Source of the DNA: Planctomycetota bacterium
Lineage (GTDB): Bacteria; Planctomycetota; Planctomycetia; Pirellulales; Pirellulaceae
Assembly: GCA_024274855.1 (NCBI GenBank)
Contig: JAJSAJ010000680.1
Span: forward strand, 1 to 19,188
Length of the DNA: 19,188 nucleotides
Reading direction: 5' to 3'
Numbering within the stretch: position 1 is the stretch's first letter; every line of letters starts with the position of its first letter. Positions 1-6,566 of this stretch are shown here, piece by piece. The notes beneath the pieces are model-generated. The model worked only from the letters and a program-made list of their open reading frames with translations. It was not told the origin of the DNA and ran no database searches. Made by a program: the position numbers and the translations under genes.

Positions 1-1146
1 CTCGAATTGGAATTGGCTTCCGCTCTCGGGGACGACGCAATGCAACCGAGTGCGCACCGAATTCACCGGCGGCGTCTCATCTTGCCAGCCTTCGCAGAGC
101 AACTGAAGATCGCCGTGGATAACGCCATTGATCATGAACTGGTGGAGATGCGAGTTGGTCCAGCCCATTGCCGTTTGGATGTGCTCATGCAGCTTGTCCA
201 GAGTGCACTCCTTGACCTGAATTCGTCGCCACATCGGGGGCTCGGATTCGAGTAACGTGATCTTGAATTGGTAGAGCCGCTCAGACTTGGGAATTGACTC
301 GATGCCATGCGGTTCGTCCATCGCTTTCGTCGCACGCTCAACAATCCTCCGAAACGTATTCCGCTTCCTGCCGTCTTCCGCATTCGGAATGGCGTCACTG
401 GCCTTTTGGCGGATCGTCTCCAGATCACCGGCCGTGAAAGGAATTGACCGAGTCCTCTTGTCGTCCAACTCCAAACGGTCGGCAAGCTCGGAAAAGATCT
501 CCGCGATGGCCCTCCGTTGAGCGTACGTAAAGAGGGCGTTGTTTGTCGGCTCTGACGCCCTGCTTACCTCGCTCTTTGTTTGTGGGGATTCAACAGGAGG
601 CTGACTGCCATCCGTCGACTCGGATGTTTCACGGCTGCTTTCACCCGATTGGCTAATCTCGGACAGCAGCTTGAATGCCTTACGAGGTTGCTGATATCCC
701 AGAACCGACAGCAGAATCTCGTTGACATCGAAACTGACATCGTAGGGTGACAACTCTCTCTCGACCAGCCAGTACTTGGCGTGAGTGACCAGGTCGTTCA
801 TTGAACCGGTGACGGAACGATTTAGAGCTTTGGCAAATGTGACACGGCCGCTTGCTGGAGCGATGAATCGCTGGTAGACGAAGGCTTGTCCGTCATCCTG
901 CATGAATTCGCGGATATTGTCCAAGGCCCGCTGGATAAACCGGCTGTCGTCGGTGAGCCCCTTGGCATACATCACTACCGAGTAAAGCGATTGCGTGTTT
1001 GTCAGAATGATGTATTGCGTTCGATCTGCCGAAAACAGATTTGCCGACCAGTCGGCATAGGGATTATCGTCGCACGGCAACGACAGGAGGCTGCCAGCCT
1101 TTACTTTTACTTTCTTGGCAAGCTTCTGGGAGAGGCGAAAGATCAT
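1..1146 (-). CDS. DUF6933 / plasmid pRiA4b ORF-3-like fusion protein (C-terminus cut by window edge)
   Basis: The reading frame is open from an ATG at 1146 to the left edge: 382 codons without a stop, so the C-terminus lies outside. An in-frame TAG sits just upstream and no other start codon lies between, which fixes the start; the SD is weak. Residues 1-155 (MIFRLSQKLAKKVKV; DWSANLF; FMQDDGQAF) resemble the DUF6933 family of unknown function. Residues 160-205 are a Ser/Thr/Gln/Glu-rich linker, and 205-285 a charged helical stretch. From residue 291 (LYQFKITLLESEPPMWRRIQ, then MGWTNSHLHQF and INGVIHGD) it matches the pRiA4b ORF-3-like fold, named from a plasmid gene and also found beside transposases and in standalone proteins, with no established biochemistry. 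Family calls are from recognition of sequence pattern. Nothing nearby indicates function. The coding frame is certain; the DUF6933 call is less so than the pRiA4b call. Confidence 0.8.
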   Translation of the reverse strand, partial: MIFRLSQKLAKKVKVKAGSLLSLPCDDNPYADWSANLFSADRTQYIILTNTQSLYSVVMYAKGLTDDSRFIQRALDNIREFMQDDGQAFVYQRFIAPASGRVTFAKALNRSVTGSMNDLVTHAKYWLVERELSPYDVSFDVNEILLSVLGYQQPRKAFKLLSEISQSGESSRETSESTDGSQPPVESPQTKSEVSRASEPTNNALFTYAQRRAIAEIFSELADRLELDDKRTRSIPFTAGDLETIRQKASDAIPNAEDGRKRNTFRRIVERATKAMDEPHGIESIPKSERLYQFKITLLESEPPMWRRIQVKECTLDKLHEHIQTAMGWTNSHLHQFMINGVIHGDLQLLCEGWQDETPPVNSVRTRLHCVVPESGSQFQFE

Positions 1147-1294
1147 CGGGTTATCAGACCATTCTCTTGGCTAATGAAATGAATATACTCAGCAGCCTAT
1201 TCGCCGTGTCAACGCTGTCAAATCATCAAAAGCATCCGGGGAAAGGACCGTGAATGATTCCCCGCCGCTCCCCTGATAATAGAGATCGCGGAGC

Positions 1295-1573
1295 CTATTT
1301 CAACTCCCTGACGAACTTGATTACCACCCGAATAGAGGGGCTGGCCGTCCGTTTCGGCCGTTCGGATTTTGTTGGTTCAGCAACGTGCTGAACCGTGACG
1401 TCACAGCGCAAGACCTTCGGGGCTTGGCTGGGCGGGGCTTCCTGGTAGACTTGGAGCGTGTGGCACTTGCCGACTGCAACAGCGCCAGGCAGCGCGGTAC
1501 CCGTTGTTTGGCCGGACCTTGCGGACGCTGGTTTTCTGAAGCGATTGGCACTGTCGGAGTGTTCGTAAAGCTG
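1295..1573 (-). pseudogene. Possible remnant of a small protein gene
   Basis: A minus-strand frame of about 92 codons ends at a TAG (1297-1295). It has no ATG start and is limited upstream by an in-frame TGA. Its last third (for example APKVLRCDVTVQHVA and SIRVVIKFVRELK) has balanced composition and alternating hydrophobic residues, unlike the other frames here, so it could be the 3' end of a decayed gene. No family is recognised. It may equally be chance. Confidence 0.15.
1374..1394. repeat. Perfect inverted repeat, 9-bp arms
   Basis: GGTTCAGCA at 1374-1382 and TGCTGAACC at 1386-1394 are exact reverse complements around ACG. There is no T-tract on either side, so it is not a canonical terminator. 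It could be an operator-like dyad or another intergenic hairpin. Confidence 0.6.
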
Positions 1574-1762
1574 GCATCAGGCAAGGCGGGGAAAGTCACA
1601 GAGCGGCCGGGCCGCAACCAACTCCAAGCTACCGCTCGGGCCCCAATGGTCCGCTCCCGTTGGTCACTGAAACTTGGGCCTTGATCGCAATCCGGTCCAG
1701 CAGCGGGCAAACAGGTTCCGGCTGCAGTTCCAAACCTCTTGTAGTGTCCTGGATTACACCAT

Positions 1763-1783
1763 GTCCCGCTCGGCAAGCGGGAC
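1763..1783. repeat. Hairpin, 8-5-8 geometry (first of three at 150-bp spacing)
   Basis: GTCCCGCT (1763-1770) and AGCGGGAC (1776-1783) pair perfectly around the loop CGGCA. No T-tract follows. Hairpins of the same geometry begin exactly 150 and 300 bp downstream. Confidence 0.7.
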
Positions 1784-1912
1784 CTACCTGGACCACCTTA
1801 CGATCAAGGCCGAAACTTGTTAAAAAGACTTAACGATCTTTGAAACTAGGTAACTGTTTAGCCGTCTGCAGTTGGATTTGTATTTCGCTGCTGTTTTTTC
1901 GGCTGATCGACC

Positions 1913-1933
1913 CCAACGGCCTTGTGCCGTTGG
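1913..1933. repeat. Hairpin, 8-5-8 geometry (second of three)
   Basis: CCAACGGC (1913-1920) and GCCGTTGG (1926-1933) pair perfectly around CTTGT. A degenerate relative, CCAATGG...CCGTTGG, lies at 1643-1663 with similar flanks (CCCCAA before, TTGGT after), which suggests a small family of diverged hairpins rather than one isolated element. Confidence 0.7.
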
Positions 1934-1976
1934 TGAGCGAGTCTATTGAGCTAAGGTCGGTGTGTCATGCCGACGG

Positions 1977-2017
1977 CCGCTCCCTCCCCGCCGCCAAAGG
2001 CGGCGGGGAGGGAGCGG
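1977..2017. repeat. Very stable GC-rich hairpin, 19-bp perfect arms
   Basis: CCGCTCCCTCCCCGCCGCC (1977-1995) is the exact reverse complement of 1999-2017, with the loop AAA. The text after it is GAAAGGGTTTTTCG, so a short T run lies about 8 nt downstream on the plus strand. It could act as a terminator or RNA stabiliser, or be a miniature palindromic repeat. No gene that would use it is visible just upstream. Confidence 0.75.
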
Positions 2018-2062
2018 AAAGGGTTTTTCGTCACATGCTTTTTAGCTCGAGAGACTTATTCA

Positions 2063-2083
2063 CCCATGGGACAAGCCCATGGG
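2063..2083. repeat. Hairpin, 8-5-8 geometry (third of three)
   Basis: CCCATGGG (2063-2070) is repeated at 2076-2083 around ACAAG. Because CCCATGGG is itself palindromic, the element is both a direct repeat and a hairpin. It begins exactly 150 bp after the hairpin at 1913. Confidence 0.7.
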
Positions 2084-2174
2084 GGTCCTTCGACCAACGC
2101 GCATTCTCCATTTGGCTAAAGTGTAACGAAACTAGTAATACAGAATAATGTAAGTCCTTAACTGGTAAGGCTCT

Positions 2175-2256
<82 letters not shown>

Positions 2257-2854
2257 TTTTGCTTGTTTTATAGGGTCAAACGGACTGCGAAGGGCCTGAA
2301 ATGGCCCGTTGTCGTTTTCGTGGTGATTCGTCCAACCAGTAGCCCCTCAGCGATCAAGTTCCTAGCAAAACGGCAAGGACTTTTCAGGCACTTCGACTTA
2401 CCACGTAATTTCAACGCTAAATGAACGTTGGACCTTCGCGAAGTTTGTGCAGTTCTGAATGGTGCCGGTGCAGGGAGGTTCACTGCGGGACTGCTCCGCC
2501 AGCTAAAGCAGGCGGCTTCTTTTCGGGAACGTCGTGTCGGAGTGCCGGCTCGTCCGGGTTGACGGACTTGTTCCCCAGATACAGGAGCTCTGTTCTTAGG
2601 CCCCTTCCAAGTGCCTGATTCAAACACGCCAAGAACTCAACGTTACGCTGAACCAGTACACGATGACACCTCGCACAAGTCGTCCAAATCGTCGAAAATC
2701 ATTGAAAACTGATCCTTGCTTCCTGCGATTTTCTTCCTCAGGGCTGTGACGGAGGGATCGCTACCGACAGGCGTCCTTGCCTGTGTTCGAACGAGCGACA
2801 CCACCAATTATTGAATCGAATGAGACTGAACTAGCCTCGACATGAGCTGCCTGA
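2257..2854. other. Gene-free interval after tRNA-Leu
   Basis: No convincing gene in about 600 bp. The 2268-2627 minus frame is Arg/Thr/Pro-rich and resembles nothing. A short stem GGGCC/GGCCC (2292-2307) followed loosely by T residues could end the tRNA transcript. A second hairpin at 2496-2515 pairs CCGCC with GGCGG, with an internal A-A mismatch. Confidence 0.5.
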
Positions 2855-3298
2855 TCAGGAACTTCCCCATTGCACGGGGACGAAGTCTGGCTCAATCGTA
2901 TCGGTCATCAGAATATTGCGTTTCAAAAAGTAGTGAACCTCCGTCGGCGACTTGGGAGCGGGCAACGTGATCCGCTGCCACTGATCGCCATCATGCGTGT
3001 AAAGAACCAACTGCGTCTCCACAGCGCTCTGCACCAACTCCTTGGCTAGTTCGGGGCGTTGATCGCGGTCCACGACCGCAAGAACGACTTCGCCAATCGA
3101 TTCGTCGACCTTCACCGACGGCAGGTACTTTACTCGCAAATCCTTGTACGCTTGGCTGGATTCGGATCCGACAAGCACCAGGAGCGGTTGCCGTTGATCA
3201 ACGGCGCGCTTGTATGCCTCCTCGTACGTGCGAGTGGGAATTCCGCTGGTGCTAAGAATAGCCACATGCAGGGCTAGGTGTGCGGTCAGTGCGACCAT
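2855..3298 (-). CDS. Small exported thioredoxin-like protein lacking the CxxC motif
   Basis: A 147-residue product. The frame extends 38 codons further upstream, but ATG 3298 is chosen because GGAGG precedes it by 10 nt and a short hydrophobic leader (MVALTAHLALHVAILSTSG) begins there, probably a weak signal peptide. The core TYEEAYKRAVDQRQPLLVLVG, then VVLAVVDRDQRPELAKELV and TQLVLYTHDGDQW, follows a thioredoxin-like order of helix, core strand, second strand and late strands. Where a thioredoxin has CxxC, this protein has SESS and no cysteine anywhere, so it is unlikely to do disulfide chemistry; a structural or binding role is inferred. It stands alone, with long gaps on both sides. The fold call is moderate; the coding call is good. 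Confidence 0.72.
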   Translation of the reverse strand: MVALTAHLALHVAILSTSGIPTRTYEEAYKRAVDQRQPLLVLVGSESSQAYKDLRVKYLPSVKVDESIGEVVLAVVDRDQRPELAKELVQSAVETQLVLYTHDGDQWQRITLPAPKSPTEVHYFLKRNILMTDTIEPDFVPVQWGSS

Positions 3299-3849
3299 GG
3301 TAGTTTGACCTCCAAATTGTCTGTTCTGCAAAAACGATTTTCGGAATCGACGAGGCACGGTGAGTGCCTGGCGCCAATACTCGATAACACCTTGTCTGGT
3401 CCATGAAGCCAAATGCCCGGCAGATTGTCATCGTGCCAAAGAGAGCTCACCGAGACAGTGAAGATTGTGAGACCAAACGTGAACGATAGGCCTGTAACAA
3501 CTTCACCTGGGCAGCAGATTCACGATTCCGCTGGTCACGACACGCCTCGTCGGGTCGGTGTGAACGTTGGCGATTTGCCCGGTAGCCTGACGGTTGAGAG
3601 GACAGTATGTGTCGCGAAGACTTGACTATATACGAAGCCTGGATTGACGTGCCAGGGGGTGGAAACGGATTCACCAAGCTGCGAAATCACTACACCCCAG
3701 AGCTACTACAACCTCAGACACAAGAGTGTCCGGTCAATAGCAGGGCAAACAACGTCCGTGTAGAATGAGCCGGTTCGGCACTGTCAGTCGAAGTTGCCAC
3801 AGATTGACCACACTTCAAGTTCTGAGCACTGCAGAAAAAAGGAGATGTG
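3299..3849. other. Gene-free divergent intergenic region
   Basis: About 550 bp between a minus-strand and a plus-strand gene, so it should hold both promoters. No strong -35/-10 pair was found. The small frames here (3413-3625 plus, 3447-3677 minus) lack coding character. Confidence 0.5.
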
Positions 3850-5154
3850 ATGCACAGGTACGTGCGTTCAGTGATTAGCCCTGGTGTGATCTGGTCCGCT
3901 GTATTGCTAATTCTGACTGCCGGCACATTGGCCGAGGACTGGCCGCATTGGCGTGGTCTGCGGCGCAACGACCTTTCAAGAGAAACATCTGGTTGGTCCG
4001 CGGGCCGCTGGAGAATTGGCAAGCCTGCCTGGACCGCACAGGTCGGATTGGGGTCGACGTCTCCGGTAGTCGCCGACGGCAAGCTCTATGTTCTCGGTTG
4101 GGACGCTGGACGAGACCATCTGACGTGCCGTGATGTGAAGACGGGAGACCGCCTGTGGTCGATCAGTTATGCATGTCCAAAGTACGGACGCCATGCGGTG
4201 GGTGATCAGGGGATGTATGCGGGGCCGACGTCGACGCCCGAGTACGACTCGGAAACGGGCTACCTGTATACGCTGAGCACCGATGGCAACCTGAACTGCT
4301 GGGATGTGCACAACCGCGGCAGGAACGTATGGAGCCTGAATCTGTATGACAAGTACCAAGTGCGGCGGCGGCCGAAAGTGGGACGGCGGTCGCGGCGCGA
4401 TTACGGCTATACGACATCACCACGGGTCTACGAGGATTCGCTGATTGTCGAAGTGGGCTCCGACGCGGGCAACCTTGTCGCCTTCGACAAACGGACCGGA
4501 AAACAGCAATGGACGTCACAGAACAAAGATCCGGCCGGCCATACCGGCGGGCTGGTCCTGATCGAAGTCGCACGGCGTCCCTGTGTTGCGGTCTTAACGC
4601 TGAAAAACCTGGTCGTCACGCGAGTCGATTCCAAGGACCATGGCGAAACGGTTGCAACGTATCCATGGATTACCGATTTCGGAAACAACGTCGTGACACC
4701 TGTTGTGGTCGGTCAGGATATCTTGATCACAAGCGCGTACAACCACATGTCTATGTGTCGACTGCACATTTCATCCCGGAGTGCCAAGAAAGTGTGGGAA
4801 ACAAGAGTGGCCTCGGGGGTCTGTACTCCGGTGATCATCCGCGACGCAGTCTATTGGGCCTGGCGAGGCGTGCACTGTCTTGACTTGGCGACTGGCAATG
4901 AGCGGTGGTCGGGTGGTACCGTTGGGGCACCCGGTTCGTGTATCGTTACGGCTGACGAGCGCCTGGTGATTTGGGCAAATCGGGGGGAGCTGAGCCTGAT
5001 CGAAACGGGTGACCGGTCTCACGGCCAATACACCGAATTATTCAAGAGATCCGATCTGGGACGCAGCGAGGCGTGGCCCCACATCGTACTGGCCGGTGGG
5101 CGGTTGTTCTGCAAAGACAGAAACGGCAACCTGGCATGCCTGAGGATTCAGTAA
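3850..5154 (+). CDS. Secreted PQQ-like beta-propeller repeat protein
   Basis: A 434-residue product. ATG 3850 is preferred over GTG 3847 because the SD AAGGAG (3839-3844) sits 5 nt before the ATG but only 2 nt before the GTG. Residues 1-28 form a signal peptide ending TLA before EDWPHWRG, a common opening of planctomycete outer-compartment propeller proteins. Repeated blades follow the pattern of a strand such as DGKLYVLGWDAG or DSLIVEVGSDAGNLVAFD, then a turn like KTGDRLW, RTGKQQW or ATGNERW: the Trp-docking PQQ_2-type repeat. Known members serve as scaffolds or dehydrogenase-like domains. No cytochrome or quinoprotein active-site set is evident, so binding of PQQ is not claimed. A strongly basic loop (RRRPKVGRRSRR) near residue 172 is unusual. 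The next gene starts 89 bp on and may be cotranscribed. The function is unknown. Confidence 0.9.
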   Translation: MHRYVRSVISPGVIWSAVLLILTAGTLAEDWPHWRGLRRNDLSRETSGWSAGRWRIGKPAWTAQVGLGSTSPVVADGKLYVLGWDAGRDHLTCRDVKTGDRLWSISYACPKYGRHAVGDQGMYAGPTSTPEYDSETGYLYTLSTDGNLNCWDVHNRGRNVWSLNLYDKYQVRRRPKVGRRSRRDYGYTTSPRVYEDSLIVEVGSDAGNLVAFDKRTGKQQWTSQNKDPAGHTGGLVLIEVARRPCVAVLTLKNLVVTRVDSKDHGETVATYPWITDFGNNVVTPVVVGQDILITSAYNHMSMCRLHISSRSAKKVWETRVASGVCTPVIIRDAVYWAWRGVHCLDLATGNERWSGGTVGAPGSCIVTADERLVIWANRGELSLIETGDRSHGQYTELFKRSDLGRSEAWPHIVLAGGRLFCKDRNGNLACLRIQ

Positions 5155-5243
5155 TTGGCGTGTCTGGTGTTGCTCGGATCGCACACGCTGCTGCCATCGT
5201 CGATCAATGCGGCAACATTCAATCAAAAAGTCTGGGTGGAAAA

Positions 5244-6185
5244 ATGGGTCAAGATACGCTACACGCGGTAACCGGGGCATTTGGCTATTCCGGAAAGTAC
5301 ATTGCTCAGCGTCTTCTGGCTGCCGACAAGAGCGTGATGACACTCACGAATTCCACTGATCGAGCCAACCCGTTTGGCGATCGCGTACGGGCGGTGCCGT
5401 TCCATTTTGACGAACCGGAAAAGCTGACGGAATCGCTCCGCGGAGTCTCGGTCCTCTACAACACGTACTGGGTCCGTTTTAACCATCGCGGCTTCACCCA
5501 CGCAGACGCCGTTCAGAACACGCGGACACTTTTTACTGCCGCGAAGACAGCGGGCGTGAAACGAGTGGTTCACGTGAGCATCACAAATCCGTCCGAGGAT
5601 TCTCCGCTCGAGTATTTCAGTGGGAAGGCGAAACTCGAGCGTGCCTTGTTCGAGACTGGCCTGTCACACGCCATCCTGCGACCAACAGTCCTGTTTGGTA
5701 AGGAGGACATTCTGGTCAACAACATCGCCTGGGCTTTACGTCGATTGCCGGTGTTCGGTGTCTTTGGCAACGGCCAATACAAGTTGCAGCCAATCCATGT
5801 CGACGACCTTGCGGCGCTGGCCGTCGAGCAAGGAGAAAAGGCGGATAATTGTGTCATTGATGCCATTGGACCCGAGACGTTCACCTATCGAGAACTCGTC
5901 GCGACGGTAGGCGAGATCATTGGCAAGAAGCGGCTGATCATATCGGTGCCTCCGATCGTCGGGTATGCCGTCGGGTGGGTACTCGGGAAATTGGTGCACG
6001 ATGTGATGGTCACACGCGAGGAAATCGCAGGCTTGATGGCCGGTCTGCTTTGTGTTGCATCAGCTCCGGCCGGGCAGACCAAGCTGACCGACTGGGCTCG
6101 GGAGCGGTCGTCAACGCTTGGCTTGCGCTACACGAGCGAACTTGCACGGCGGCGAGACAGGCAGGCGGAATACCGAAGCAACTGA
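5244..6185 (+). CDS. NAD(P)-binding extended SDR, NmrA/NDUFA9-like epimerase-type protein
   Basis: A 313-residue product. The frame is open back to 5073, but that part overlaps the propeller gene. ATG 5244, with GGTGGA just upstream, places the Rossmann motif right at the N-terminus as expected. The glycine motif TGAFGYSG (residues 10-17) is the dinucleotide-binding GxxGxxG. Later features are GVKRVVHVSI (core strand), EYFSGKAKLE (YxxxK-type pair), HAILRPTVLFG and QPIHVDDLA, all typical of atypical extended SDRs such as NmrA regulators and the NDUFA9 complex I accessory subunit. The C-terminal part has hydrophobic segments (SVPPIVGYAVGWVLGKLV and IAGLMAGLLCV) that may associate with the membrane. 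The substrate is unknown. A GC hairpin follows 18 bp after the stop and may end the transcript. Confidence 0.9.
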   Translation: MGQDTLHAVTGAFGYSGKYIAQRLLAADKSVMTLTNSTDRANPFGDRVRAVPFHFDEPEKLTESLRGVSVLYNTYWVRFNHRGFTHADAVQNTRTLFTAAKTAGVKRVVHVSITNPSEDSPLEYFSGKAKLERALFETGLSHAILRPTVLFGKEDILVNNIAWALRRLPVFGVFGNGQYKLQPIHVDDLAALAVEQGEKADNCVIDAIGPETFTYRELVATVGEIIGKKRLIISVPPIVGYAVGWVLGKLVHDVMVTREEIAGLMAGLLCVASAPAGQTKLTDWARERSSTLGLRYTSELARRRDRQAEYRSN

Positions 6186-6202
6186 CACCGAATCTACCAA
6201 CC

Positions 6203-6229
6203 CCCCCGCCCGGTAACACCGGGCCGGGG
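6203..6229 (+). terminator. GC-rich hairpin after the SDR gene, possible terminator
   Basis: Positions 6203-6214 and 6218-6229 form 12-bp arms with one mismatch around AAC, 18 bp after the stop codon. There is no U-tract, so it would be a Rho-assisted or processing hairpin rather than a canonical intrinsic terminator. Confidence 0.4.
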
Positions 6230-6566
6230 TGAACGCCTTGTTCGAGTAAGCCGCTGGCTCGGCCGGTTTGATACCGACCACCGCAATGCGGATCGCTAGT
6301 ATGACGTGTTGCCGGCCATCTTGTGCCAAGCTTACACCCTACTTCTGGCTCCAGCGAATCGACAGACCCTTCTTGAGGGTTGTGCAAGGTGCAAATCGAT
6401 GCCAAATCTGTTCTGGTTTGGCCTTGACCCGGGGGGCTGGGAGCGACTAAGGTCTGCCCGCTATTCTCTTTCCGGCCCACTGTGCATACCGGAATCGGCA
6501 GTTGACACATGGAGGTGTCTACCGGTTTTTGGTGCCCATGGACCCGTTGCATGGAGCATGTCAGGC
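6230..6566. other. Intergenic leader before the FlgI-like gene
   Basis: The reading frame of the FlgI-like gene is open upstream from 6306, but its translation here lacks family resemblance and a membrane leader, so this is treated as non-coding. TTGACA at 6502-6507 is a perfect -35-like hexamer, but no matching -10 lies at the right distance. It overlaps a small dyad, GACAC...GTGTC (6504-6519). Confidence 0.45.

Larger units (their letters stand above)
1147..2174. other. Gene-free interval with clustered hairpins
   Basis: About 1 kb between the pRiA4b-type gene and tRNA-Leu. Open frames here (for example 1321-1776 minus, 1385-1684 plus and 1840-2148 plus) have low-complexity, Arg/Ser/Pro-rich translations with no family resemblance. 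What stands out is structure: inverted repeats at 1374-1394, 1763-1783, 1913-1933, 1977-2017 and 2063-2083, listed separately. A frame ending at 1295 on the minus strand reads more like protein but has no good start. Confidence 0.6.

Noticed and set aside
1459..1477. Sigma-54-like TGGCAC...TGCA site
   Set aside because: The spacing between the GG and GC elements is about 2 nt too long and no gene follows in that orientation.
1321..1776. A 151-codon minus-strand frame
   Set aside because: Arg/Pro/Ser-rich, no SD, no domain pattern, and it overlaps hairpins.
1840..2148. A 102-codon plus-strand frame with a hydrophobic start
   Set aside because: The apparent signal segment is followed by translation through three hairpins with no protein-like pattern; more likely chance.
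3847..3849. GTG start for the beta-propeller gene
   Set aside because: The SD is only 2 nt away from GTG but 5 nt from ATG 3850.
6306..6566. N-terminal extension of the FlgI-like gene
   Set aside because: The extension is not FlgI-like, would bury the lipoprotein leader, and ATG 6567 has its own SD.
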